In this document: one piece after another, positions 36,714 to 46,205 of the stretch | How positions within the stretch are numbered: the first letter of the stretch is position 1 | Layout: each line of letters begins with the position of its first letter | DNA from: Palsa-295 sp963785585 | GTDB lineage: Bacteria > Acidobacteriota > Terriglobia > Acidiferrales > UBA7541 | Direction: 5' to 3' | DNA: 64,000 nt | Assembly (NCBI GenBank): GCA_963785585.1 | Contig: CAWAVW010000001.1 | Span: 186,001-250,000, forward strand | Made by a program: the position numbers and the translations under genes | The notes under the pieces: generated by a model | What the model saw: only the letters and a program-made list of their open reading frames with translations | Databases searched by the model: none | What the model was told of the DNA's origin: nothing

Positions 36714-37628
36714 ATGGCGGATACCAAGAACTCGTTGGTCGGAACGGAACTCACTTCAGACTGGACCGGACGCGCTTTGCCGTCGGAGCGCGTCGGCGTG
36801 CGCATTTTTCATGTCGCCTGGTACGCCGTCAACATTCTTCTGATTTTTGCCTTTATCTTCGCCATCTATGCGGTCGGCTGGGAATACTCCACGCGCCGCT
36901 ATCTCAAGGGATTTTCCGACGCGATCGTCCCGGCCACCGCTCCGGGTGACGAGAAAGTCCAGGCCATTCTCGACTGGATGTCCCACGGCCCGGCCCGCAT
37001 GCCAAACGGTCCTTCGCCGCTGATTCCAGACCGCGATCCCACTGACACTCTCAACTACGACGCCTTGCTCCAGGTCTGCGGCACCGCCACCAACGCCTTC
37101 ATCAATTTGCTCGATACCGGCCATATGGACGTCCGGCGTTTGCTGCTGCTCGATTCCGATCAGCGAACCAAACACGTCGTTGCCGAGGTGCTCGTCGACG
37201 GACGCTGGATCATTGTCGATCCGGCGTACCGGATCGTGCTTCGCGACGCCCACGGAAAAACTCTTACCCGCGAAGAGCTCACCGATCCCGCAACCTTTGC
37301 CGCCGCCACCAAAGATATTCCTCGCTACGACGCGACCTATACCTTCGATCACACCGTCCACCTGCGCGTCGCCCGCCTTCACCTTTTCGGCGCGCCGCTG
37401 CGCACCATTCTCGACCGCTGGCTTCCCGGATGGGAAGACTCGACCGCCATGACCTTGCTCGTCGAGCGCGAATCCTATGCCGCCGTCGTCACCGCCGTGC
37501 TCCTCGTGATTCTTCTGCTTCTCATCCGCGTCTCGCTGCGCTGGTACGGCGAGAAGCGTATGAATCTTCGCCTGCTGCACGCCCATTCCCAATTGCAGCG
37601 CAGCCTCATCGCTTTCTTCACTCCATAG
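36714..37628 (+). CDS. Membrane transglutaminase-like cysteine protein
   Basis: 304 residues from ATG 36714. Helices at about 34-54 and about 255-277 place the central domain in the periplasm. That domain has the papain-like transglutaminase triad: Cys122 (VCGTATNA), His154 (KHVVAEV) and Asp169 (VDPAYR). In glycan loci such proteins may cleave or form amide bonds on peptides or amino-sugars. The asparagine synthetase gene follows after 84 bases, so the two may make and transfer amides together; this is inference. Confidence 0.75.
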   Translation: MADTKNSLVGTELTSDWTGRALPSERVGVRIFHVAWYAVNILLIFAFIFAIYAVGWEYSTRRYLKGFSDAIVPATAPGDEKVQAILDWMSHGPARMPNGPSPLIPDRDPTDTLNYDALLQVCGTATNAFINLLDTGHMDVRRLLLLDSDQRTKHVVAEVLVDGRWIIVDPAYRIVLRDAHGKTLTREELTDPATFAAATKDIPRYDATYTFDHTVHLRVARLHLFGAPLRTILDRWLPGWEDSTAMTLLVERESYAAVVTAVLLVILLLLIRVSLRWYGEKRMNLRLLHAHSQLQRSLIAFFTP

Positions 37629-37712
37629 CCGCAAACGCCTCGCTCGTTCAATCCTCGCTTCGGCCTGTCTGGGTTGCCGCTATACTGGAGCTCGCGGTGA
37701 TCGGAACACTCT

Positions 37713-39686
37713 ATGTGCGGAATCTGCGGCGCGATCGGGATTGATTCAAAACAAGCGGGGGAAGCCGCCGTTCGCCGCATGCTCGCCGCCCTCGTGCATC
37801 GTGGCCCGGACGACGAAGGCATCCTCGTCGCATCAAACCTCGCCGCCGGCATGCGCCGCCTGAGCATCATCGATCTCCCCGGCGGCGGCCAGCCCGTCTG
37901 GAACGAAACCGGAACCATCGCCGTCGTGTACAACGGCGAAATCTACAATTTCCGCGAACTCCGCGCCGAACTCGAATCGGCCGGGCACTGCTTTCGCACA
38001 CGTTCCGACACCGAAGTCATCGTCCACGCCTACGAACATTGGGGCGAAGGCTGCTCGCGCCGCTTTCACGGCATGTTTGCGTTTGCAATAATTGACTTGC
38101 CGAAAGGCGCGTCCGGCGGCGCCGCAAAAATCTTTCTCGCGCGCGACCCGCTGGGCATCAAGCCGCTCTACTACTCCTGCTCCGCGGGAACATTCCTGTT
38201 TGCTTCCGAAGTCCGCGCTCTTCTCGGGAGCGGCCTGGTATCGCCGCGGCTTTCCGCCGAAGCAATTCCCTCCTATCTTCTCTTCGGCTCGGTCGGCGAA
38301 CCATCCACGCTCATCGATGGCGTTCAATCGCTCCCGCCCGGCCACTGCCTCTCGCTCGACCTCGCCACCCGCATCGATTCCCCTCAGCCCAAACCGTATT
38401 GGGACGTCGATTCCGAATTCACCGCCGCCGCATCCGCCAACAAAAATGGCGCGTCGCCGTCCCGTCCAGCCGCAAACGTCCGCGCGCTGCTCGAATCTTC
38501 GGTCCGCGGCCATCTCATCGCCGACGTTCCCGTCGGCGTCTTTCTCAGCAGCGGCATTGACTCCACCGCTCTCGCCGCCATCGCCTCCCGCGTTCAATCC
38601 GGCATTCACACCTTCACGGTCGCGTTTCCCGACGTGCAATTCAGCGAAGCAGAAATTGCTCGCCGCACCGCCGCGCGACTCGGCACCCGGCACAGCGAAT
38701 TCAATCTCAGCGACGCGGACATGGCCGCGCGCCTCGACGAAGCCGTCGCCGCCTTCGATCAGCCCAGCATGGATGGCGTCAACTCCTACTTCGTCTCCTG
38801 GGCCGCTCGCCAGGCTGGACTGAAAGTCGCGCTCTCCGGCCTCGGCAGCGATGAAATCTTCGGCGGCTACTCCGCGTTTCGCGACACATCGAAAATCGCG
38901 CGCCTCGCCGGCATCGCAAGATATTTGCCGTCCGCCGCTCGCTCGGCGCTCGCCGCCGCTCTCGAAAATACAAGCGCGCTAAACGTGCCGCCCGATAAGT
39001 TCCGCAAAGCCTCCTCCGCCTGGCTCGATCCGGACGCCCTCGCGCATCCTTATTTTTTCACTCGCGCGCTCTTCCCTCCGCGCATCGCCGCTGCCGCGCT
39101 CCATCAACCGCAATCGGCTTGGTCCGCCACCCCGTGGTCGCGATGGCTCGCGCACGCAGCCGCCCAGGCAAAACCGCTCGACGCATTCACGCAAATTTCA
39201 TGGCTCGAACTGTGTTCCTACATGGCCGGCACGCTTCTCCGCGACACCGACTCCATGAGCATGGCCAGCTCCCTCGAAGTCCGCGTCCCCTTTCTCGACC
39301 TGCCGCTCGTGAAATACGTTCTCTCGCTTCCCGAATCCGCGAAACTCCGCACCGCGCAACCAAAAAGCCTGCTGATCGACGCTCTCGGTGACTTGCTCCC
39401 TCGCGAAATCGTCTCGCAAACCAAACGCACGTTCACCTTCCCCTGGGAAACCTGGCTCCGCGGAAAATTAGGCGATCGAGTCGCCGCCGCTCTCCGCGAC
39501 TGGTCGCCTGCTCTCGCGCCTCACATCGCACCGGCATTCCCTCAAAAAATCTGGGCCGACTTCCTCGCGGGCCGCACATCCTGGTCCCGCCCCTGGAGCC
39601 TCTTCGTCCTCAACGAATGGGCGAAGCGCAATGTCCCGGCCTCGCACTCCGGCCCTGTTGCAACTGCACACTCGGCCAAAATCTAG
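37713..39686 (+). CDS. asnB: Asparagine synthetase (glutamine-hydrolysing)
   Basis: 657 residues. The mature nucleophile Cys2 (MCGICGAIG) is intact, followed by a glutaminase domain to about 215 (HRGPDDEG, YNGEIYN, RSDTEV). The synthetase PP-loop is SSGIDS (279-284), where SGGxDS is usual, and SGLGSDE is near 376. A TATACT box at 37681-37686 lies 27 bases before the ATG. In polysaccharide loci AsnB-like enzymes amidate uronic acids or similar; a role in plain asparagine synthesis is also possible. It ends the first glycan block. Confidence 0.9.
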   Translation: MCGICGAIGIDSKQAGEAAVRRMLAALVHRGPDDEGILVASNLAAGMRRLSIIDLPGGGQPVWNETGTIAVVYNGEIYNFRELRAELESAGHCFRTRSDTEVIVHAYEHWGEGCSRRFHGMFAFAIIDLPKGASGGAAKIFLARDPLGIKPLYYSCSAGTFLFASEVRALLGSGLVSPRLSAEAIPSYLLFGSVGEPSTLIDGVQSLPPGHCLSLDLATRIDSPQPKPYWDVDSEFTAAASANKNGASPSRPAANVRALLESSVRGHLIADVPVGVFLSSGIDSTALAAIASRVQSGIHTFTVAFPDVQFSEAEIARRTAARLGTRHSEFNLSDADMAARLDEAVAAFDQPSMDGVNSYFVSWAARQAGLKVALSGLGSDEIFGGYSAFRDTSKIARLAGIARYLPSAARSALAAALENTSALNVPPDKFRKASSAWLDPDALAHPYFFTRALFPPRIAAAALHQPQSAWSATPWSRWLAHAAAQAKPLDAFTQISWLELCSYMAGTLLRDTDSMSMASSLEVRVPFLDLPLVKYVLSLPESAKLRTAQPKSLLIDALGDLLPREIVSQTKRTFTFPWETWLRGKLGDRVAAALRDWSPALAPHIAPAFPQKIWADFLAGRTSWSRPWSLFVLNEWAKRNVPASHSGPVATAHSAKI

Positions 39687-39821
39687 CTCCGTCTCGAACC
39701 CAACCTCCTTCACTTTCCCCGCTACCCATTCGCAGCCTCTTCCGTCTATTCTCCAAACCGAATACGCCTGCCGGCCGTTCTCACCGGTCGTATCATTCGG
39801 CGTATCGAGCGGGGTGCGACC

Positions 39822-42650
39822 ATGCAAACGATCTTGCAGGATTTTCGCTATGCCTTCCGGATGCTTACCAAGTCGCCCGCCTTCACCACCGTCGCCATCC
39901 TCACGCTCGCTCTCGGCATCGGCGCGAACACCGCCATCTTCAGCCTGATTGACGCCGTCATGCTCCGCTCCTTGCCCGTCGAAAATCCCTCGCAGCTCGT
40001 GGTCTTGAAATGGAGCGCGCACCAGCCGCCGAAAGTTCGCGGCTATATGACTTCCGGCGATTGCTCCTCGGAGATGCGCTTCGGCGCTCCGAATCCATCC
40101 GGATGCTCTTTCTCTCAGCCCATGTTCCGCGTGCTCGAAAAGGCCAACGCATTTTCCGGCCTCGCCGCGTTCTCAAACTCCGGACGTCTCGACCTGAAAG
40201 CCGACGGTCCCGCAACCGTCGTCAACGGCCAGGTCGTCTCCGGCGATTTCTTCCGCACGCTGGGCGTAAAATCCGCCGCCGGCCGCCTGATCCAGCCGAC
40301 CGACGATTCACCCACTGCTCCCGCCGTCGCCGTCCTGAATTACGGCTACTGGCAAAGCGCCTTCGGCGGCTCGCACGAAGTCATCGGCCGAAACGTTCAA
40401 CTCAACGGCGTGCCCGTCGAAATCATCGGCGTCGCCGAGCAGCGCTTCACCGGGCTCACTCCCGGTAACGAATTCGACCTCTGGCTCCCTCTTTCCGTCG
40501 CGCCCAGCATCAACAATCCCACTCGCTGGAGCAATCGTCAGAGCGATTCCACGTTTTGGTGGCTTACTCTCGTGGGGCGTCTGAAACCGGACATGCCGAC
40601 GCCGCAAGCGCAAGCCGCCATCAATGTCGCTTTCAGCAACGAAGTTCTTCACGGTGCCGTTCCCGTTTTTGATGCCGGCGGCGTTGGTGCTCCCGAAGCG
40701 CCCAGGCTTGCTCCTGCCGGCGGCATGATGCGACGGGAAATGCAAGGCGGCGGCCCGCCTCCTTCCGGTCCGGCGCCGAAAATGATGCTGCCCGCAACCC
40801 CACCCAGCGCCGCGCAAAAATCCGCTCCAAACGTCGCGCTTGGCTCCGCTCCGCCGCAAAATCCTCCTCCCTCCGTCCCGACCGGCGCCGCTCCCGGCGA
40901 GTCCGCCGCTGGCTCCGCCTCCACCCAAGCCGACCAACCGGTCGTCTCTCTCGTTCCCGCGCGCGTCGCCCTCAACGGTTCCACCACGCGCTATGCGAAT
41001 CCGCTCTACGTCCTCATGCTCGCCGTCGGCATCATTCTGCTCATCGCCTGCGCCAATGTCGCCGGACTCACCCTCGCGCGCTCCTCCGCTCGCCGAAAAG
41101 AAATGGCCGTCCGGCTCGCTCTCGGCGCCGGCCGCGCCAGAATCATTCGTCAGCTCTTGATCGAAAGCGTCACGCTGTCTTGCCTCGGCGGCGCGCTCGG
41201 CATCTTCTTCGCCTACTGGGGCGCTCGCCTGATCGTCTCCGTCGTCGCCAGCAATCAAACGCGTTCGTTGGGATTCGCGGCCGGAGTCGATCTCCGCGTC
41301 CTCGCTTTCACCGCCGTGATCTCGCTCGCCACCGGAATTCTCTTCGGACTCGCCCCCGCTCTTCGCGGTGCGCGCGTCGATCTCACTCCCGCGCTGAAAG
41401 ATGGCTTCGCGGCATCGCAAAGCCACTTCCGCGGCGAAGGCCGCTGGTTTAGCGTTGGCAACGCCCTCGTCGTCGCTCAAGTCGCCCTCGCCATCGTCGT
41501 TCTCGTCGGCGCGGGCCTTCTCGTTCGCACGCTCAAAAATCTGCGCAGCATCGACGTCGGCTTCGACTCCCACAATCTCGTCCTCTTCACTCTCGATCCC
41601 ACACGCGCCGGATACAAAGACGCTCAGGTGGACGATCTCTATCGCGATTTGCTCGGCCGCTTCCAGCAAATTCCCGGCGTAAAATCCGCCAGCTTTTCTT
41701 CGTTGCCTCTCCTGAGTGGCGGCCGGATGATGATTTCCTTTCACTGGCCCGGCACTCCGCAGGACCGCGACTCCGAATCCAACATGCTGGCCGTCGGTCC
41801 TGATTTCTTTGCCACCATGCAAATTCCATTTCTCTCCGGCCGCAACTTTGTCCCTTCGGACTACGTCATCGCCTCCGGCAACAACTACCCGGCTTCTTCG
41901 GACGTGCCCACCCCAGCAATCGTCAACCAGGCCTTCGTCTCGAAATTTGTCGGCCACGAAAATCCCATCGGCAAGCGTTTCGGTGATTCGCCCGCCGGCG
42001 ACGATGGCCCAAAAAGTTCCGGCTTCGAAATTGTCGGCGTCGTGCGCGACGCCAAATACAGCAGCCTCCGCGAAGACATCGGCCCAACCATTTACGCGCC
42101 ACAAAGCGGCTCCGGCGCTGCCTTCGAACTTCGCACCGCCGCCGATCCGCAAGCGCTTCTTCCCGCGATTCGCCGCACCGTCGCCGACGTGAACGCCAAC
42201 CTGCCTCTCTACGATGTCAGCACCGAATCGCAGCAGATCGACCGCCTGCTCTTCCAGGAGCGCCTCGTCGCCCGCCTCGCCACCTTTTTCGGCGTGCTCG
42301 CGCTCCTGCTCGCTTGCATCGGATTGTATGGATTGCTGTCCTACGAAGTGGCGCGCCGCACCCGCGAAATCGGCATTCGCATGGCTCTCGGCGCGAACAG
42401 GAATGACGTTGTGCGGCTCGTCGTCAACCAGGGTCTTGCCATGGCTCTCGTCGGTGCCGTCGTCGGAGTCGCCGCCGCTTTGGGCGTCACCCGTTACCTG
42501 AAATCCATGCTCTTCCACGTCAGCACGAACGACCCCATAACCATCATCGCCGTCGCCGCGCTGCTGGCTCTCGTCGCGCTCGCCGCCTGCTTCATCCCGG
42601 CTCGCCGCGCCACGCGCGTCGATCCCATCGTTGCCCTGCGCTACGAATAG
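39822..42650 (+). CDS. MacB/FtsX-type permease, acidobacterial duplicated orphan permease (ADOP) 1
   Basis: 942 residues. The first helix (about 20-40) is followed by a MacB periplasmic core domain, an FtsX membrane block (about 395-500), a second periplasmic domain and a C-terminal FtsX block (about 825-942; EIGIRMALGANRNDVVRLV). A Pro/Ala/Gly/Ser-rich insert of about 100 residues (about 280-380) makes it longer than usual for the family (about 800-880). No ATPase gene is adjacent, as expected for orphan members. Transported substrate unknown. Confidence 0.88.
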   Translation: MQTILQDFRYAFRMLTKSPAFTTVAILTLALGIGANTAIFSLIDAVMLRSLPVENPSQLVVLKWSAHQPPKVRGYMTSGDCSSEMRFGAPNPSGCSFSQPMFRVLEKANAFSGLAAFSNSGRLDLKADGPATVVNGQVVSGDFFRTLGVKSAAGRLIQPTDDSPTAPAVAVLNYGYWQSAFGGSHEVIGRNVQLNGVPVEIIGVAEQRFTGLTPGNEFDLWLPLSVAPSINNPTRWSNRQSDSTFWWLTLVGRLKPDMPTPQAQAAINVAFSNEVLHGAVPVFDAGGVGAPEAPRLAPAGGMMRREMQGGGPPPSGPAPKMMLPATPPSAAQKSAPNVALGSAPPQNPPPSVPTGAAPGESAAGSASTQADQPVVSLVPARVALNGSTTRYANPLYVLMLAVGIILLIACANVAGLTLARSSARRKEMAVRLALGAGRARIIRQLLIESVTLSCLGGALGIFFAYWGARLIVSVVASNQTRSLGFAAGVDLRVLAFTAVISLATGILFGLAPALRGARVDLTPALKDGFAASQSHFRGEGRWFSVGNALVVAQVALAIVVLVGAGLLVRTLKNLRSIDVGFDSHNLVLFTLDPTRAGYKDAQVDDLYRDLLGRFQQIPGVKSASFSSLPLLSGGRMMISFHWPGTPQDRDSESNMLAVGPDFFATMQIPFLSGRNFVPSDYVIASGNNYPASSDVPTPAIVNQAFVSKFVGHENPIGKRFGDSPAGDDGPKSSGFEIVGVVRDAKYSSLREDIGPTIYAPQSGSGAAFELRTAADPQALLPAIRRTVADVNANLPLYDVSTESQQIDRLLFQERLVARLATFFGVLALLLACIGLYGLLSYEVARRTREIGIRMALGANRNDVVRLVVNQGLAMALVGAVVGVAAALGVTRYLKSMLFHVSTNDPITIIAVAALLALVALAACFIPARRATRVDPIVALRYE

Positions 42651-42669
42651 TCTTCCTCTGCGCACTACA

Positions 42670-42688
42670 TATATGCGTTGCACATATA
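42670..42688. promoter_or_regulatory. Inverted repeat, candidate PadR operator
   Basis: TATATG at 42670-42675 and CATATA at 42683-42688 are perfect inverted halves with a seven-base spacer. The right half overlaps the -35 of the padR promoter. PadR-family operators are typically AT-rich dyads of this kind, so autorepression is likely. Confidence 0.6.
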
Positions 42689-42705
42689 GTTGGGGTGTGT
42701 ATAAT
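42678..42705 (+). promoter_or_regulatory. Promoter of padR-permease operon
   Basis: TTGCAC (42678-42683) and a perfect TATAAT (42700-42705) with a 16-base spacer. The ATG of the PadR gene is 7 bases after the -10, so the message would be leaderless or nearly so, in keeping with the lack of a ribosome site. One of the strongest promoters by eye in the window. Confidence 0.7.
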
Positions 42706-42712
42706 TGCGTCC

Positions 42713-43072
42713 ATGACCGAACGCATCGATCCGAATTCCTTTCTGCCGCTTCAGCCCACCACTTTCCACATCCTGCTCTCTCTCAATGACCAGGACCGCC
42801 ACGGCTACGCCATCATTCTCGACGTCAACCAGCGCACCGGCGGTGAAATCAAACTCAGCGCCGGCACTCTCTACCGTTCCATCCAGCGCATGCTCGAACT
42901 CGACTTGATCGCCGAAATCGATCGCCGTCCCTCCGCCGCCTTTGACGACGCCCGCCGCCGCTACTACCGCGTCACGCCGCTCGGCGCCGCCGTCGCCCGC
43001 GCCGAAGCGAGCCGCCTTCGCGATCTGCTGAAAATGGCCCGCTCGTGCGGTGTCGCGCCGGAGACCGCCTGA
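42713..43072 (+). CDS. PadR-family transcriptional regulator
   Basis: 119 residues from ATG 42713. The winged helix-turn-helix has the family's features: HILLSLNDQDRHGYAIILDV (split, about 18-37), SAGTLYRSIQRMLELDLI (about 47-64) and a wing ending RRRYYRVTPLGA. The stop overlaps the next permease start by one base (TGATG), so both are coupled. Such pairing with orphan permeases is common in Acidobacteria. A dyad overlaps its promoter; it likely represses itself and the permease pair. Inducer unknown. Confidence 0.92.
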   Translation: MTERIDPNSFLPLQPTTFHILLSLNDQDRHGYAIILDVNQRTGGEIKLSAGTLYRSIQRMLELDLIAEIDRRPSAAFDDARRRYYRVTPLGAAVARAEASRLRDLLKMARSCGVAPETA

Positions 43073-45657
43073 TGCGCCTCTATCGCTTTTTGTTTCGTCT
43101 GTATCCCTCGGCGTTTCGTGCCGAATATGGCCCTCAACTTTCCGAAGCCTTTTCGGAAGAACTCATTCGCACCGACGGGTTCACGGCAAAATCGCGCCTC
43201 TGGCTTTCGACCGTCGCCGACATCCTCTATAACGCCGCCGCGCTGCACTCCGAAATCGCCCGGCGCGATTTTCGCTACGCAATCCGTTCTCTGCGCCGCT
43301 CGCCCGGATTCACCATTACTGCGATTCTGCTGATCGCCATCGGCGTCGGAGCCAACGCCGCCATCTTCACCCTCGCCGATTTTGTCCTCGTCCGCCCGCT
43401 TCCCTTTCCGCACGCCGATCGTCTCGTCAAAGTGTGGGAAAAACTCCCCGGTTGCTCGTTCATGGAGCTTTCGCCGGCGAACTACCGCGACATCAACGCC
43501 GCATCCGCCTCCTTCGAATCGCTCGCTGTGTACTTCGATAAATCGATGAACCTCGTCGGCCAGGGCGAACCGCAACGCGTGCAAGTCACCCAGGTCACCG
43601 CGAATCTTTTCCCCGTTCTTGAGAAGCAGCCGTGGATCGGCCACGTTTTCACTGCCAATGACGACAAGCCCGGCGCGCCCGGCACCGCCGTTCTCAGCTA
43701 CGCGCTCTGGCAAACGCAATTCGGCGGCGACGGCGACGTCCTCGGCAAATCCATCCTGCTCGACGACGCTTCCTACACCGTCATCGGCGTCATGCCGCCC
43801 GATTTTCTGTTTCCCACCCGCGAAACGCAGCTCTGGACCGCCGCCCGCTTCGACGAAGATTCCTACCAGGACCGCAACGACAATTTCGTCGTTGGCATCG
43901 GCCGCCTGAAATCCGGCGTCTCCCTCGAACAAGCGCGCTCGGAAATGGCTCTGATCGCGGCTCGCATCGAAAAACAATTCCCGAAAGAAAACAAAGACGT
44001 CGGCATTTCCGTAATCGCCATGCGCGACGAACTTTCACCGCTCTCGCGCCTCTTGCTCACCGCTCTCTGCGGCGCCTCGCTCTGCGTCCTGATCATCGCC
44101 TGCGCCAATCTTGCCAACCTTCTTCTCGCCCGTTCGCTCGCGCGAAAAAGAGAACTCTCCATCCGCGTCTCGCTCGGCGCGCATCCTCGCCGGCTTCTTC
44201 GCCAGTTGCTCTCGGAAAGTTTGCTTCTCGCCTTCGCGGGAGCTCTGGGAGCGGTCGCTCTGGCCTCCGCGATTCTTCCTCTTCTCTCGCGCCTCGTTCC
44301 CAACGATCTCCCCATCGACCAGATTCCGCCCGTCGATCTTCGCCTCTTGCTCTTCGCTCTCGGTCTTACGATTCTCACGGTCGTAGCCTTCGCGCTCGCG
44401 CCCGCTCTGAGCGCTTCCACCGGGGCCGGCTTGAGCGCGCTTCGCGATGGTGTCCGCACCGGCGGCGCCGGCAATCACCGCGCCCGATCGCTACTGGTCA
44501 TCGGCGAAGTCATCGTCTCCGTCGTCCTGTTGATTTGTTCGGGGCTGCTGGTCCGCGCCCTCTGGCGTATTCAGCAAACCGATCCCGGCTTCAGCACCAA
44601 AAATATCCTCACGCTCCGCACCGCGCTTCCCTTTCCGAAGTACGACAAAACCGCCGACCGCGAAAAGTTTTACTCCGAAGTCCTCACCGCGATTCACCGT
44701 CTCCCGGGCGTCACCGCCGCGGCCTACACCAGCGGACTTCCCATGGTCTGGGGCGGCGGCATCTGGCCCGTCGATGTGAATGGCGATGTCGAAACCCGGA
44801 CCGCCGGCCACGTCGCCAGCATGCGCTTCATCACTCCGGAATTTTTCGCCGCGCTTTCCATTCCCATCCAGTCCGGGCGCGGCATCGAGGAATCAGACAC
44901 CGCCGATCGCCCCTACGTCGCCGTCGTCAGCGAATCTCTCGTCGAGCGCTATTGGCCCGGCCAATCCGCCATCGGCAAGCATTTCACTTTTGGTTTTCAC
45001 GATCGCGAAGTGGTGGGAATCGTTCGCGACATTCACGTCCGCGGTCTCGACCGGATCAGTGAGCCGCAGGTCTATCTCAGCTACAAGCAGGTCCCGGACG
45101 GTTGGCTCGTCCCCTACGCGCCCAAAGATCTCGTCGTTCATTCATCGCAAACGCCCACGCAACTCATCCCCGCCATCCGTGAAATCATTCGCTCCGCCGA
45201 TGCCGAGCAGCCCATCTCCAATGTGCGCACCATCGAAACCATCATCGCGGGAAACACCGAACCGCGCACCGTTCAGTTGCGCGTCCTGATTGCATTCACC
45301 GCCGTCGCCATTTTTCTCGCCGGTCTCGGGATTTACGGACTTCTTTCCTTCGCCGTCACCATGCGCCGCCAGGAATTCGGCATCCGCATGGCCCTCGGTG
45401 CCCAAAATCGCGACATCTTCGGCATCGTCCTTCGACAGGGCGCCATCCTCGCCGTTGCCGGACTCGTTCCCGGCCTGGCCCTCGCTTATGCCGCGGCAAA
45501 ACTCATGGACAGTTTGCTTGCGGGCATCCAACCCGGCGACGCCCTCACCTTCTCCTCCGCCGCTCTGCTCTGCCTCGCCACCGCCCTCCTCGGCTCCCTC
45601 GTCCCCGCCCTTCGCGCCGTCCGCGTCGACCCCGCCTCCGTCATGCGCACGGAGTAG
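43072..45657 (+). CDS. MacB/FtsX-type permease, ADOP 2
   Basis: 861 residues from ATG 43072. The N-terminal extension (MRLYRFLFRLYPSAF, about 1-15, to about 60) is the permease prefix domain common in this group, then helix about 80-100, MacB core, FtsX block (about 320-430), second periplasmic domain and a terminal FtsX block (EFGIRMALGAQNRDIFGIV near 770). Sequence is distinct from ADOP 1, so not a recent duplicate. Probably an orphan exporter or mechanotransmission component under PadR control. Confidence 0.9.
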   Translation: MRLYRFLFRLYPSAFRAEYGPQLSEAFSEELIRTDGFTAKSRLWLSTVADILYNAAALHSEIARRDFRYAIRSLRRSPGFTITAILLIAIGVGANAAIFTLADFVLVRPLPFPHADRLVKVWEKLPGCSFMELSPANYRDINAASASFESLAVYFDKSMNLVGQGEPQRVQVTQVTANLFPVLEKQPWIGHVFTANDDKPGAPGTAVLSYALWQTQFGGDGDVLGKSILLDDASYTVIGVMPPDFLFPTRETQLWTAARFDEDSYQDRNDNFVVGIGRLKSGVSLEQARSEMALIAARIEKQFPKENKDVGISVIAMRDELSPLSRLLLTALCGASLCVLIIACANLANLLLARSLARKRELSIRVSLGAHPRRLLRQLLSESLLLAFAGALGAVALASAILPLLSRLVPNDLPIDQIPPVDLRLLLFALGLTILTVVAFALAPALSASTGAGLSALRDGVRTGGAGNHRARSLLVIGEVIVSVVLLICSGLLVRALWRIQQTDPGFSTKNILTLRTALPFPKYDKTADREKFYSEVLTAIHRLPGVTAAAYTSGLPMVWGGGIWPVDVNGDVETRTAGHVASMRFITPEFFAALSIPIQSGRGIEESDTADRPYVAVVSESLVERYWPGQSAIGKHFTFGFHDREVVGIVRDIHVRGLDRISEPQVYLSYKQVPDGWLVPYAPKDLVVHSSQTPTQLIPAIREIIRSADAEQPISNVRTIETIIAGNTEPRTVQLRVLIAFTAVAIFLAGLGIYGLLSFAVTMRRQEFGIRMALGAQNRDIFGIVLRQGAILAVAGLVPGLALAYAAAKLMDSLLAGIQPGDALTFSSAALLCLATALLGSLVPALRAVRVDPASVMRTE

Positions 45658-45665
45658 TGCCGCTG

Positions 45666-46205
45666 CTACTTCTTCGTCCCGCTCCACGCCGACAACTGCC
45701 GCGCCGCCCCGCCACCCGGCGGCAGCATTTCGAATTTTCCTTGCATCGTCCCATCGACGAGCTGGTACGTCAGTTGAAACCGCGGACCCGGCGCTTCGTC
45801 CGAAAGAAACACCGCCTTGTTCGGAGCTGGCGTCGCAATCGCGTATTGCAACACGTGCCCCTCGGTGTCGAAAAAGATTGCCCGGTACGGCTGCCCCGGC
45901 GCGACCTGATAGATGTACAGGACGTCGCTGTAGCCCGCACCCATCGGTCCGTTGTCGCATCCCGTCGCGCACCGCCGAACCAGCACGTGCCCCTTCAACT
46001 CCGGCGCAAAGGTATAGCTCGAATTTTCCGTCTTCCCGTCAATCGCCGCTCCCCATGTACCCTTCAAAAATTGCAACTCGCCCCACGACGTGTCTTCGTC
46101 CGCCGCCTTCGCCGCTGCATTCGCGGTCAATCGAACCGTCATCCATCCAACGCACATCGCTGCCAATAAAATTGCCGCCAGCGTATCCTTCATTCCTCGC
46201 TTCAT
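45666..46205 (-). CDS. Secreted protein of unknown function, lipocalin-like
   Basis: 179 residues. Minus-strand ATG at 46205 has a strong GGAGG ribosome site (complement at 46210-46216) and overlaps the VOC gene stop by four bases. A signal-type hydrophobic segment (about 8-26) precedes a beta-rich domain with WGELQFLKGTWG near 47, a pattern shared with small lipocalin-like or DUF1579-like proteins. Two Cys (about 84, 88) could pair. Last gene of the ArsR operon; function unknown. Confidence 0.7.
   Translation of the reverse strand: MKRGMKDTLAAILLAAMCVGWMTVRLTANAAAKAADEDTSWGELQFLKGTWGAAIDGKTENSSYTFAPELKGHVLVRRCATGCDNGPMGAGYSDVLYIYQVAPGQPYRAIFFDTEGHVLQYAIATPAPNKAVFLSDEAPGPRFQLTYQLVDGTMQGKFEMLPPGGGAARQLSAWSGTKK

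Noticed and set aside
36714..37628. Lasso leader peptidase (B2) for the precursor at 1332
   Set aside because: It has a transglutaminase-like triad but also two membrane helices and a long N-terminal part, and lies 35 kb away inside glycan genes; B2 proteins are small and soluble and normally adjacent.
40308..42683. Very long minus-strand open frame opposite the first permease
   Set aside because: It mirrors the GC-rich codon pattern of the real gene, has no family features and is full of low-complexity Glu/Asp/Gly/Arg runs.
39822..45657. Recent tandem duplication of permeases
   Set aside because: The two proteins share architecture but differ along their length, and the N-terminal and linker regions are unrelated; an old pairing.
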